Shown in pieces: positions 44,240 through 54,358 of a stretch of DNA of 64,000 nt. The notes beneath the pieces are model-generated. The model was not told the DNA's origin, searched no databases, and saw only the letters and a program-made list of their open reading frames with translations. The stretch comes from Cytophagaceae bacterium (lineage in GTDB: Bacteria; Bacteroidota; Bacteroidia; Flavobacteriales; Flavobacteriaceae): assembly GCA_002710685.1 (NCBI GenBank), contig PALD01000050.1, positions 62,001-126,000 on the forward strand, given 5' to 3'. Numbering within the stretch: position 1 is the stretch's first letter; the number at the start of each line of letters is the position of its first letter. A program made the translations under genes and the position numbers.

Positions 44240-46051
44240 TTACCATCCAGGGTTTTGTGGAAAGTTGAATAGATTATCTACATGATCAGGAGGGACGGGA
44301 TACCAGTAGTGCTTTTGCTCAAAGTTTCTCTGCTCCGTGATAAGTGGTATAAACTCATAGGTAAATTCATCGGGGGCGTTTCCTGAGGTTGTGGGATAGG
44401 CCCTCACACCCCTCAAGGGTTCGCTAAAGATTTCTTCGGCTATCATCCACCTCCTTATATCGTTCCATCTATGGGGGTGTTCAAACATAAGTTCAACAGA
44501 CCTTTCATTTCTTATCCTTTCGCGAAAAGCTTCTTTAGAGGCAGTAAACTCACTATGTACATCTGGCATGCCCACCCTGTTCCTGATCACGTTTATTGCT
44601 TCTACGGCCGTCATACCAATCCCTTCAGGATCACTCATGGGCCCGTAAGCTTCGTTCATGGCTTCTGCCAAATCAAGATAGAGTTCTGTAACGCGTATGT
44701 AGACCATGTTATAATTGTATTTGCCATAATCCCGTGTAAACCCGTTGGCTTCAGGCCATACAAATTTCTTTTCGGCGTAGCCCGTGATCATTCTATTTGA
44801 GGTGATGTTTACATTTGCGGCAAGGTTATAATCTTTGCCCCCCACGTAGGTCTCCAGGTATAATGGCCTGTTTGCAGCATTTACGCCCCACTGCTCCCCG
44901 GGAACAAAAATGTCATTATAAAACCTGGGGTCCCTGTTTTCATAGGGGTTAGCAGGGTCATAGCCAGAATTAGGGTCGTCAATGGGGTACCCATTGCTCA
45001 TCTCAAACCTATCAACGGTGTTCTGGGTGGGATTTGCAAAGTTCATTGCAGAAAAACCCTGTCCTCCATCTTGGTTAACCCTTTTTGGAATGTATAGTGA
45101 CCTTAGATCTCTATCATTATGCCTGCCCACATCTGCCCTGAACCACAGGTCTTCATCACTGGCAAAGTTATCATGGTAGAATATATGTTCATATTCATCA
45201 CCATCCATAAGTCGATACCGGCCGCCAGCCCCGCTATTTACATATGCGATGGCTTCATGTGCATATCTTGCGGCCATCTTTGCCCACTCTGTATCATAGC
45301 CGGTGTTTTGTAAGGTATTGAGGTTGTTTTTCATTAATGGACTAGATGCATACAGGGCCGCAAGTGATTTTAGCCCATACGCCGCTCCTTTTGTGGCCCT
45401 GCCATATTCTTGATCATCCCACTGGTGTGGAAGAAGCTCTATGGCCTTATCCAGGTCTGTTATCAACCACTGGGTAGATTCTTGATAGGTCATCCTGGGC
45501 AGGTCCATATCTTCTCCCAGGTCAAAAACATGGTCAAAAATGGGCATGCCTCCCCAGCGTGTTATGATATTAAAATACCACCATGCCCTGAGAAAATATG
45601 CTTGACCCAAAAGGTCCTCGACCTGCGCTTGAGAAAGGTCTGGGATAGTTTCAGCATTAGCGATAATCTTATTTGTGATACGAAGCCCCCTAAAGGCCCT
45701 GCCCATGATGGGAGATTGGCCTCCACAGCATCCATTCCAGCCTATTTCACCCTTGCTGGGAAAATCTTTCCATTGCCCGCTTATGACCATACGGGTCAAA
45801 TTAAGATCATCAATGATAAGGGCGGTTTCATCTGACATTGAGGTGTAATTAAGGTTCAGTAACCCTTGACTGTTCCAGTTATGAAAATCCTCGAGCATGG
45901 AATAATTTTGATCAAGGAACCCTCTTGCTGATTCGTATTCCTGAAACACATCATCCTCGGTCAAGCCCAGGTCTGGTGATTTTTCAAGGTAATCTTCACA
46001 ACTAGTGACGATAAAAAATAACAACGTGATTTTAAGTATTCTTAATTTCAT
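44240..46051 (-). CDS. susD: SusD-like glycan-binding lipoprotein (first pair)
   Basis: The 603-residue lipoprotein has the lipobox IVTSCEDYL, then KSPDLGLTEDDVFQEYESARGFLDQNYSML. The SusD core is GQAYFLRAWWYFNIITRWGGMP. PIDDPNSGYDPANPYENRDPRFYNDIF resembles the second SusD, and the C-terminus has RERIRNERSVELMFEHPHRWNDIRRW. It pairs with the SusC gene nine bases further upstream in the operon. It is longer than the second SusD, with a larger insertion between the helical core and the C-terminal region. Confidence 0.95.
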   Translation of the reverse strand: MKLRILKITLLFFIVTSCEDYLEKSPDLGLTEDDVFQEYESARGFLDQNYSMLEDFHNWNSQGLLNLNYTSMSDETALIIDDLNLTRMVISGQWKDFPSKGEIGWNGCCGGQSPIMGRAFRGLRITNKIIANAETIPDLSQAQVEDLLGQAYFLRAWWYFNIITRWGGMPIFDHVFDLGEDMDLPRMTYQESTQWLITDLDKAIELLPHQWDDQEYGRATKGAAYGLKSLAALYASSPLMKNNLNTLQNTGYDTEWAKMAARYAHEAIAYVNSGAGGRYRLMDGDEYEHIFYHDNFASDEDLWFRADVGRHNDRDLRSLYIPKRVNQDGGQGFSAMNFANPTQNTVDRFEMSNGYPIDDPNSGYDPANPYENRDPRFYNDIFVPGEQWGVNAANRPLYLETYVGGKDYNLAANVNITSNRMITGYAEKKFVWPEANGFTRDYGKYNYNMVYIRVTELYLDLAEAMNEAYGPMSDPEGIGMTAVEAINVIRNRVGMPDVHSEFTASKEAFRERIRNERSVELMFEHPHRWNDIRRWMIAEEIFSEPLRGVRAYPTTSGNAPDEFTYEFIPLITEQRNFEQKHYWYPVPPDHVDNLFNFPQNPGW

Positions 46052-46060
46052 GACAGCTTT

Positions 46061-49000
46061 TTAAAAAGTGAGACGAAGGCCTACATTATACCTTTTTACA
46101 ACAGGGTATGCGTCACCGCCAAAGGCTTCTGGGTCGGTTCCCCAATCATCTTTTACCCAAGTGTATAGGTTATTTGCATTTGAATAAATTTGAAGTTTTT
46201 CAATACCAAACTGCTCAAGACCCTCTTTAAACGTATAGGAAGCCTCAACGCTCTTGAGCCTTAAGTAATCTCCATCAGTATAATTATATGAGCTTATACT
46301 ATTGTTGTGCAGTATGTTGCTCCCTATATGAAGGGAAGGTTTTGTAGCATTTGCGGCCGTTTCAGGAGTCCATCTATTCACTACATCCGGGTGGGCGATG
46401 ACCTCGCCATCCAGAAAATCAAACCTCAATCTATCCCCTATGTTCCTTCCCACATCGGCCACACCATAGAACCTTGCCTGAAAACTGAAGTTCTTATAAT
46501 TTGCCCCTATGTTGAAACCATATGTCATCCTGGGATATAGTTGATTTTCCATCACGACCCTATCTTGAACATCCACGATACCATCAGCATTATAGTCAAC
46601 AAACATCAAATCTCCGGGAACCAACTGGTTCATCGTTACCCCTAGGCCCGGTGCGGCGTAATTATAGATATCATCAAGAGATTGATAATATCCTGAATTA
46701 ATTACCCTAGGCCCTCCATTTGTCCAGCGTATAGGCTTTCCTGCACTCTTTAAATAATCATCCTGTGCCCTTGGATCATCTTGAAATACAATACGGTTCT
46801 CAAACTGAGATATATTTCCACCTATGGTATAGTTGAAGTCTGTACCTATGTTGTCGCTCCAGTCTATCGCTATTTCATATCCTTGGTTTTTTGCCTCCCC
46901 AATGTTTCCGGTAGGTTCATTTGCACCAAACCATACGGGGATGGTATTATAGTCCATGAGGATCCCTGTCCTGTCTTCGTTATAAAGGTCTAATGTGGCA
47001 GACAGCCTGTTATCGAGCAACTTTGCCTCAAAGCCCAAGTTTCGCTTTAAGCTGGTCTCCCAGGTTTGATTGGCATTTGCTGCCTTGCCTTCTTGATAAA
47101 GTGGGCCATAGTTTGTCCTGCTACCATACCCTAGTGGTATATTACCTCCTGATGTATAGATTTGTGTATATGCAAACCTGGGTGCGCCCAGGTCGCTACC
47201 CATCTCTCCTTGCGAGAAGCGCACCTTGAAAAAATTGAGAAAATTTTCAGTATATTTTTTTACAAATTTTTCTTTGGTAAGGACCCATCCCACCGCAAAT
47301 GATGGAAAGAAACCAAATCGTTTTCCCCTAGCAAATTTTTCTGAACCCGAATATGCACCGTTGATCTCCAATAGGTACTTACTGTCATAGGCATAGGTAA
47401 CCCTACCTACCCAGTCCTCCCTATAGCTGGGAAAATTAAACACCGGTTCATCACCAGCATTAACTTCTGTCTGCCTGTTCATAAGGGCAAGTGCCGTGAC
47501 CGCATGCTTTTTAAAATTCCTTTTATAATTTGTTGAAAATTGATAGAACAACCTCCTACCATAACCCCTGAACTGGTCATAATTTGTAAAGATGGGTTTA
47601 CCACCCTGAAACTCGTCTGTAGGCCAGCGTATCTCTGAGATTAATGGGTATGTGATACTTCCATCTTCATTTACAATGGGATTGGTAATGTCATATTTTC
47701 TATAAAACCTGACATTATCACCCAGGCTGGCGTTACCCAGGTTGGACCGCTCCCTCCTTTTTGCACTGAAATAACTGGAGTTTGACGTGAATGCTATTTT
47801 TGCTTCCGCAGAAAGGCCCTTGGTCACAAAATCGAGTTTCTGGTTAAGTTTTGCATCATAAAAGCCTTGATATGCCTTGTGGATTTCCTGCCCGCTCTCG
47901 TTTAAAAGAACTATGAAGTTTTGCCCCCCGGCAGCCGAATCACCCCACTCACCATCAGGATACTTTATAGGAAAACTATTAGTAGGCAGGGTATGGACCT
48001 TGCTGTAGATTGAATTATCGCTTGGGCCAAAGAATGGCTGCAACCTATTTCTAAAGTTTCCTGCAAAATTGATTGAAAACTGTGTGGTCTTGGTAATATC
48101 AAAATCCAGGTTGAACCTCCAGTTATAGCGCTCAAAACCAAAATCTGGGTCAAAATCAGAACTCTCGTTCAATGTTGTATTGAATATATCACCATCCTTT
48201 ACATAACCCAGGGACCCAAAATATTTCATGGACTCAGTACCCCCGTTCACATTAAGGTTATATTGTTGTTGAAACCCAAAATCCCTTATCACCTCATCCC
48301 ACCAATCAACCTGTGGGAAGTATGGATTATAGGGCCCTGCTTGACCTGCATTGGCAATCCAGGCCTGTATCTCAGATTCTGGAAATTGATTTTCCCACAA
48401 TCTATCATTGGCAGCAGCCTCATTATACATGCGCATCGTGGTGATCCAGTCTGTGCTCTGCTTGTTCTTTGTGGGAAATTTAAACCCAAAGTTTGAAGAA
48501 AAGTTGAATTTTGGGTCTCCTGTCCTTCCCCGTTTTGTGGTGATCATGATGACCCCGTTAGCTCCACGCACACCATAAACCGCAGTGGCCGAGGCATCCT
48601 TGAGAATCGAGATGGTCTCTATCTCACTGGGGTCAATCATATTAAAGTCCCGTTCAATACCATCTACAATTATGAGTGGTGAGGTATTGGCCCATGTACC
48701 CAACCCTCGTATCTGTATATCATGTGCCCCCTTGCCCGGCAAGCCATCACTATTGATGACCGTAACCCCGGGAGATAGTCCTTGCAGTGCTTCAGAAACA
48801 TTGGTAGTGGCTCCCGTTTTAAGGACCTCTTCTCCATCTACTTGTGCAATGGCCGCAACGACACTTTCCTTTTTTTGCTCACCATAACCCACAATGACCA
48901 CTTCTTCAAGACTGGCCACGTCGAGCTCCATACTGACCTCGATTGCCTCTGTGGTCAAATCACCCAGAAGCTGTGGCTTATAGCCCACAAAAGTAAATTT

Positions 49001-49318
49001 CAGCTTCGACCCATCATCCACCCTGAGGGTGAACATTCCATCAAAATCTGTCTGGGTGCCATTTGCCGTGCCATCTTCTACCACGGTCACACCTATCATG
49101 GGTTGTCCCAGTTCATCGAACACAGTACCTGTAACCGTGATTTTTTCATCTTGATATATATCATAGGTTGCCGAAAACGATTTCGGAGTCACGAAAACGA
49201 TATATAAACAAAGTATATAGGAAAATCCCTTGCCCACCTTAGGTAAGCATCTCCCTAAAATTTTGTCTCTTAACGAAGACCTTTTACAGGTTGGAGAATT
49301 TTTGTAATTGTGAGTCAT
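46061..49318 (-). CDS. susC: SusC-like TonB-dependent transporter (first gene of the operon)
   Basis: The 1085-residue receptor has an N-terminal extension before a hydrophobic segment (FSYILCLYIVFVTPKSFSATYD) and then a CarboxypepD_reg-like domain (ITVTGTVFDELGQPMIGVTV). The plug carries canonical SusC motifs: QIRGLGTWANTSPLIIVDGIERDF and ATAVYGVRGANGVIMITTKRG. The barrel ends KRYNVGLRLTF. The basic 30-residue extension ahead of the hydrophobic core is longer than a usual signal peptide, so an internal start is possible. As first gene of the roughly 20 kb operon it marks the promoter side; the upstream region 49319-49777 is shared with the divergent GH97 gene. Confidence 0.94.
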   Translation of the reverse strand: MTHNYKNSPTCKRSSLRDKILGRCLPKVGKGFSYILCLYIVFVTPKSFSATYDIYQDEKITVTGTVFDELGQPMIGVTVVEDGTANGTQTDFDGMFTLRVDDGSKLKFTFVGYKPQLLGDLTTEAIEVSMELDVASLEEVVIVGYGEQKKESVVAAIAQVDGEEVLKTGATTNVSEALQGLSPGVTVINSDGLPGKGAHDIQIRGLGTWANTSPLIIVDGIERDFNMIDPSEIETISILKDASATAVYGVRGANGVIMITTKRGRTGDPKFNFSSNFGFKFPTKNKQSTDWITTMRMYNEAAANDRLWENQFPESEIQAWIANAGQAGPYNPYFPQVDWWDEVIRDFGFQQQYNLNVNGGTESMKYFGSLGYVKDGDIFNTTLNESSDFDPDFGFERYNWRFNLDFDITKTTQFSINFAGNFRNRLQPFFGPSDNSIYSKVHTLPTNSFPIKYPDGEWGDSAAGGQNFIVLLNESGQEIHKAYQGFYDAKLNQKLDFVTKGLSAEAKIAFTSNSSYFSAKRRERSNLGNASLGDNVRFYRKYDITNPIVNEDGSITYPLISEIRWPTDEFQGGKPIFTNYDQFRGYGRRLFYQFSTNYKRNFKKHAVTALALMNRQTEVNAGDEPVFNFPSYREDWVGRVTYAYDSKYLLEINGAYSGSEKFARGKRFGFFPSFAVGWVLTKEKFVKKYTENFLNFFKVRFSQGEMGSDLGAPRFAYTQIYTSGGNIPLGYGSRTNYGPLYQEGKAANANQTWETSLKRNLGFEAKLLDNRLSATLDLYNEDRTGILMDYNTIPVWFGANEPTGNIGEAKNQGYEIAIDWSDNIGTDFNYTIGGNISQFENRIVFQDDPRAQDDYLKSAGKPIRWTNGGPRVINSGYYQSLDDIYNYAAPGLGVTMNQLVPGDLMFVDYNADGIVDVQDRVVMENQLYPRMTYGFNIGANYKNFSFQARFYGVADVGRNIGDRLRFDFLDGEVIAHPDVVNRWTPETAANATKPSLHIGSNILHNNSISSYNYTDGDYLRLKSVEASYTFKEGLEQFGIEKLQIYSNANNLYTWVKDDWGTDPEAFGGDAYPVVKRYNVGLRLTF

Positions 49319-49777
49319 GCAGGACTTGTTTAAAAAGGCAAGAACATATTATGAATTTGCCATGGTTGATTAAAACAAATAGGAATTGTTAAAAAATTAT
49401 GAATTCCCACACAACAATCTTAAGGATATTATAAAGCCAAGGCTGTAAAATTTGTATACATTACTATAACAAATGTTTGAAAAACCTGCTATTACCGTAC
49501 TAATCAGGCATAAATAATAATCTATGTGAAAAATTATTTTTTTAGTCCTTGCAAAACAAACTCATCCTGTAATGTTAACCTAGCCACAAAATCTAGATAA
49601 AATAAAAACAGGAGCACACAAACCCATTGCCCATAGCCCAACCTTGAGAAAAATAATATGCTGCTTTATTGCACAAACAACCATATAATATATTTTATGA
49701 TAATCACGGGGAAGTACAGTACACCCCCTTGTTATAAAACCATTAATTTACCTCCTGTTCAAACTTAGACTTGAAAA
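49319..49777. other. Divergent intergenic region between susC and GH97 gene
   Basis: This AT-rich stretch of 459 bases holds no open frame with gene-like features. It must carry the promoters of the leftward susC operon and of the rightward GH97 gene. A TAAAATTTG (TA-N3-TTTG) segment near 49446 is a weak -7 candidate for the rightward gene. I see no convincing inverted repeat that would identify a regulator site, and no regulator gene (HTCS, SusR, AraC or sigma/anti-sigma pair) accompanies the operon. Confidence 0.5.
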
Positions 49778-51768
49778 ATGACACATATCTTCTCATCTTG
49801 TACCTACCGCCCATTCCTAAAATTCCTGGGATTGTTTTTTATGCTTTTATTGTTTTCGCTAGATGTCACGGCACAGCAATTGACATTGACATCACCTGAC
49901 AAGAGTACAGAAATAAACATCTACACAGGAAAAAAACTCAGCTTTTCAATCAAGAAAAATGGTGAATCCATCCTTGATGAATCTACCATAGATATTGAGA
50001 TTGATGGCAAATACATGGTTGAATCACATGGCTTTAGAAGTAGCAAGGCCAAAACGGTCAACACTTCATTTAATCCCGTACTGCCCTTAAAAAATGCAAC
50101 TGTTCAAGATAATTATAATGAACTCACACTTAAATTCAGAGGAGGTTTCAACGTTGAGTTCAGGGCATATGATGAAGGCGTCGCCTACCGTTTTACCACT
50201 ACAATGGGCAGGGAGGTAAAGAAAAGATGTACCTCTCCTTCCCACAGGGCACATATTCCTTGTTTCCACTAGAAGAATCCACATATTCACACAACGAGCG
50301 CAGTTATATCAACACAAATCTTGATACCCTGGCCGCCGGAAAATTTGCCTCGCTCCCCGTTTTCTTTAAAGAAGAAAATGGCACGCACATACTTTTTTCA
50401 GAAGCTGATGTGTATGACTATCCCCAGCTTTTTATAGAGAAGTCAAGCAACGGCACACTTAGTGCAAAACATCCCAGGGCCGTGGCCCAGGTAAAACCCC
50501 AGCCCGGTGAAGGTGGAGATAGAAATCAGGACATCGTAAAAGAACACCCCTACATTGCCCTCACCCAAGGAAAAAGAAGTTTCCCCTGGCGATTCTTTGT
50601 CATTGCAAAGGATGATGGTACCTTCCTGGAGCAGGATATGGTCTTAAAGCTTTCGCGAAAGCAAAAAATAGATGACACCTCGTGGATCAAACCCGGTAAA
50701 ATCGCATGGGACTGGTGGAATGCAAATAACCTGTACAACGTAGATTTTAAAGCTGGCCTCAATACGGAAACCTATAAATATTACATCGATTTTGCCGCAA
50801 AAAATGGACTGGAGTATGTGATACTGGATGAAGGATGGACAAAATCAACCACCGAAATCCTGGAATTCAACCCAGATATTGACGTACAGGAGCTCATAAT
50901 GTACGGCAAGGAAAAAAACGTGGGCATCATACTGTGGTGCCTGTGGAAGCCCCTGGATGACAACATGCAGGAAATCCTGGACACCTATGCCAGCTGGGGC
51001 GCCGTGGGCATAAAGGTTGATTTTATGCAGCGCAGCGATCAATACATGACAAACTCATATGAAAAAATCGCAAGGGCATGTGCAGACCGTAAACTTATAG
51101 TGGATTTTCATGGTGCATTTAAGCCCAGTGGGCTACGTAGGGCATATCCCAATGTGGTCAGTTTTGAGGGCGTAAAGGGCAATGAGTTCAATAAATGGTC
51201 AACAGATGTGACCCCACAACACAACACAAACCTACCCTTTATAAGAAACGCCGTGGGCCCCATGGATTATACCCCCGGCGGCATGCACAACGTGAGTGCC
51301 ATAAATTTTCTTGCCAGTAAAGAAAGGCCCATGACCATGGGCACGCGTGCTCACCAAGTTGCATTATATACCGTATTTACCTCTACCATACAGATGTTAT
51401 GTGATTCTCCCAGTGCCTATATCAAGGAACAGGAAACCACGGATTTCATTGCTCAAATACCCACCACCTGGGACGAGACCCATGCACTTGACGCACAAGT
51501 GGGCGAGTACCTGGCCGTTGCAAAGAGAAATGGGAACACATGGTATGTAGGTGTCATTACCAACTGGGACCCACGCATAATAAAGATAGATTTAAGCTTT
51601 TTGCCAGCGGGCAAGTACAAGGCCCAGGTGTATGGTGATGGCATCAATGCAGACCGTTACGCACAAGATTACCACATAAAAAAGATAGACGTGGACAATA
51701 CCACGACGCTCACTGCACAGCTGGCGCCCGGTGGTGGCTGGAGTGCCATCATCACACCCGTGGAATAA
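49778..51768 (+). pseudogene. GH97 glycoside hydrolase gene split by a single-base frameshift
   Basis: The first frame (49778-50272) encodes a signal peptide (LLLFSLDVTAQQ) and the start of the GH97 N-terminal beta domain up to AYDEGVAYRFTTTMGREVKK. It then runs into 14 unrelated residues. The -1 frame from about 50227 (MYLSFPQGTYSLFPLEE) carries on exactly where the family sequence continues, to 51768. Adding one A in the A-rich run 50218-50225 would join both into about 660 residues, normal for GH97. The second part has the barrel motifs IAWDWWNANN, YVILDEGWTK, GIKVDFMQRSDQ, VDFHGAFKPSG and FEGVKGNE. Family members are alpha-glucosidases or alpha-galactosidases; which one is not decided here. 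No classical slippery heptamer is visible, so a mutation or a sequencing error is likelier than programmed shifting. Confidence 0.88.
50649..50662. repeat. Perfect palindrome GCTTTCGCGAAAGC
   Basis: This is a 14-base perfect palindrome inside the GH97 coding region, encoding part of KLSRKQK. It is the clearest example of the dispersed element class. Confidence 0.65.
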
Positions 51769-51819
51769 AAATGTTCTTTTAGATACGTTGTTGAATGAAT
51801 TGGCTTTCGCCAAAAAAAC

Positions 51820-54261
51820 TCAATCCACCTCAATATCAGATGCAAGTTCAAAGCTTGTCTCCAGCTTAATGGCATCAGAGGAAGGGCCTATCTGTAACGT
51901 GAATTTCCCCGCTTCGGCAACCTTTTTAAAGTCAGCAGTATAGAGCGACAAATCCTTTGGCGTGAGCGTGAACTTGATTTTCTGGCTTTCGCCGGAAGGC
52001 AAAAATACGCGCTCAAAACCACGCAATTGCCTTATCGCCGTGACCACACTGCTTACCTCATCCCGCACATACAATTGTATCACCTCTTCGCCATCTTTTT
52101 TTCCTGTGTTTATTACCGTACAGGAAACTGAAATCTCTGTTTCGGCGCCTTTTTCATCAACGCTTATTTGCAGATTACCATACTCAAAAGTGGTGTAGCT
52201 TAGCCCAAAACCAAATGCGAAAAGGGGTTTTCCATCTTCTTCCACATAATCTCGACGTGCGGGTTTTAAGGCATTATAATAAATGGGTAGCTGGCCCACG
52301 CTTTTGGGTACACTGACGGGCAGGCGCCCCGCGGGGTTGACCTTGCCAAAAATAACATTTGCAATTGCCCTTCCTCCCTGTGCGCCGGGATACCACGCAT
52401 CGAGTATGGCGGGCGTATGTGCTGCTGGCCAATTTAGCAATAATGGCCTGCCTTTTATCAATACAAGCACCGTGGGGGTGCCCGTGGCCTGCACGGCCTG
52501 CAGTAACTTTAATTGCTTGCCCATTAAACCAAGGGTTGAACGGTCAAAGCCCTCACCGCTTTCCATATCCGGCAGGATTGTTTCATCCCTAGAAACATGG
52601 GCCGCACCGGTTTCCTGATATTCTGTTTTAAAGTCACGCGCACTGGACCCTCCCAAAACCACGATGGCAACCTCTGCATTTTTTGCGGCCCTTACCGCTG
52701 CCTCAATGGCTGTCTGGGTGGTGTCCCGTATTGCGGTGCCCTTAACATAATCTACCTGCGCGCCGGGTAAAAGCTCCTTGACCCCCTCAAGTACCGTAAA
52801 AATAGCGCCCGGTTTTTGGGGAGCCGTGTAATCTCCCAACTGGTTATACTGGGCATCTGCATTGGGGCCTATGACGGCAATGCGTTTTAATTTTTTTGAA
52901 AGTGGGAGCAGTCCATTTTCATTTTTGAGCAAAACGATGGATTGTTCTGCAATTTTCAAGGCTAGCTCCTCATGCTGCTTTGAACGGATTACCTGAGAAA
53001 CTTTGGAGGCATCCACATAAGGATTTTCAAACAACCCCATGGCAAACTTTAATCGTAAAATTCTAGATACCGCTTCATCCAGGCGTCGTTCAGAAACCTC
53101 TCCAGCTTGTATTGCTTTAAAGAGGCTTTCGCCAAAACCACCACCGCCCAGGTCAGCATCTACTCCAGCATTTATGGCGAATTGCGCAGCAGTTTCTTTC
53201 GCGGAAGCGATATGGTGCGAAAACTGCAGCCCCTCAATACTGCCCAAATCTGATACTACAAAACCAGGGAAATTCCATTGTCCTTTCAGCACGTTTGTGA
53301 GCAATTCCCTATTTGCCGTGCTGGGGATGCCATCTACACTGCTATATGCCGTCATGATGGATAAAGCCCCGGCATCAATGGCTTTTTTAAAAGGATACAA
53401 ATACTCTTGATAGAGGTCTCGCTTGCCCAGGTGTACCGCGCCGCCGTTATGCCCACCTTCTGAAACGCCGTATGCGGCAAAATGCTTAAGGGTAGATATC
53501 ACCGTATTTTTATGCTCAATCCCGGCACCTTGAAATCCTTTTACAAGTGCCTGCCCCATTTGCGCCACCAGTTCTGGGTCTTCGCCAAAGGTTTCCTCCA
53601 CGCGCGACCACCGTGGTTCGCGGCTTAAATCAAGGATGGGGCCATAGCCTATGTGTGCTCCCTGCGTACGGAGTTCATGTGCGATGGCCTTGCCCATTTC
53701 TTCTATCAATGATGGGTTAAAGGTCGCTGCCTGTCCTATCGCGGTGGGAAAAACCGTGGTGCCTATCGCCATGTGGCCGTGCATGGCCTCTTCGGCAAGA
53801 AAAAGGGGGATGCCCAACCGGGAATCTTCAACGGCAGTTTTTTGAATGGCATTGGTTGCCTGGGCGGCAAGTTCTGGGTCTAGTCCCGTCTTGAGTGTCT
53901 TTTGGGTCCACGGGTCTGCGCGCAGGGTGCCCCACAGTGCGCCTATGTGCTGCTCTTGTACTGCTTTTTTGAGTTCATCGCTGGCCTTGACACCGGTTTC
54001 AGTTTTGGTGTACATCTTCCAACCCAGTAGGGTGGATAGTTGCCCCACTTTTTTATTAACGGTCATGCGGGATAGCAAATCCTGAACGCGCGCCTCAATG
54101 CTGGCGGTACTGTCTTTGTAAATGATTTTTTGAGATCCTTGTGCAAAGTTGCAAATCTGTAACATCATCAAGGAATCTTGTGAGGTTGTGGGTGCTTTGT
54201 TTTGGCTATAGCCAAATGAAAAAACAAAGATGGAGAGACACAAAAGGTTAAAGATCCTCAC
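51820..54261 (-). CDS. GH3 family beta-glycosidase, secreted
   Basis: The 813-residue enzyme has a signal peptide (IFVFSFGYSQNK) and a GH3 TIM barrel. The barrel shows IPLFLAEEAMHGH, YGPILDLSREPRWSRVEETFGEDP, STLKHFAAYG and FVVSDLGSIEGL, where Asp338 should be the nucleophile. An alpha/beta sandwich domain follows (IAVIGPNADAQYNQLGDYT) and then a C-terminal fibronectin-III-like domain (FGFGLSYTTFEYGNLQIS). This three-domain form is typical of beta-glucosidases and beta-xylosidases; the exact sugar is not fixed. It points towards the GH97 gene, with a 51-base gap between their stop codons. It is the last host gene before the tRNA-associated island. Confidence 0.94.
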   Translation of the reverse strand: MRIFNLLCLSIFVFSFGYSQNKAPTTSQDSLMMLQICNFAQGSQKIIYKDSTASIEARVQDLLSRMTVNKKVGQLSTLLGWKMYTKTETGVKASDELKKAVQEQHIGALWGTLRADPWTQKTLKTGLDPELAAQATNAIQKTAVEDSRLGIPLFLAEEAMHGHMAIGTTVFPTAIGQAATFNPSLIEEMGKAIAHELRTQGAHIGYGPILDLSREPRWSRVEETFGEDPELVAQMGQALVKGFQGAGIEHKNTVISTLKHFAAYGVSEGGHNGGAVHLGKRDLYQEYLYPFKKAIDAGALSIMTAYSSVDGIPSTANRELLTNVLKGQWNFPGFVVSDLGSIEGLQFSHHIASAKETAAQFAINAGVDADLGGGGFGESLFKAIQAGEVSERRLDEAVSRILRLKFAMGLFENPYVDASKVSQVIRSKQHEELALKIAEQSIVLLKNENGLLPLSKKLKRIAVIGPNADAQYNQLGDYTAPQKPGAIFTVLEGVKELLPGAQVDYVKGTAIRDTTQTAIEAAVRAAKNAEVAIVVLGGSSARDFKTEYQETGAAHVSRDETILPDMESGEGFDRSTLGLMGKQLKLLQAVQATGTPTVLVLIKGRPLLLNWPAAHTPAILDAWYPGAQGGRAIANVIFGKVNPAGRLPVSVPKSVGQLPIYYNALKPARRDYVEEDGKPLFAFGFGLSYTTFEYGNLQISVDEKGAETEISVSCTVINTGKKDGEEVIQLYVRDEVSSVVTAIRQLRGFERVFLPSGESQKIKFTLTPKDLSLYTADFKKVAEAGKFTLQIGPSSDAIKLETSFELASDIEVD
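54201..54216. repeat. Perfect palindrome TTTGGCTATAGCCAAA
   Basis: This 16-base palindrome encodes the Phe-Gly-Tyr-Ser-Gln part of the GH3 signal peptide. It is one of the last dispersed palindromes before the island boundary. Confidence 0.6.
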
Positions 54262-54358
54262 TCTAATCTTGGGTTAGGTCTTTAAAGATAGAAAGTTTAT
54301 GGGATGAAATCATGTAAAATTAAAAAACCTCTAATCTAATGATTAAAGGTTTTCTTTG

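Noticed and set aside
49319..49777. A possible regulator gene or ncRNA in the susC/GH97 intergenic region
   Set aside because: Only short frames without codon bias and no stable long hairpin were seen.
50218..50230. Programmed -1 frameshift in the GH97 gene
   Set aside because: No X-XXY-YYZ heptamer is in the correct phase, no clear downstream stimulatory structure is visible, and the family is not known for recoding.
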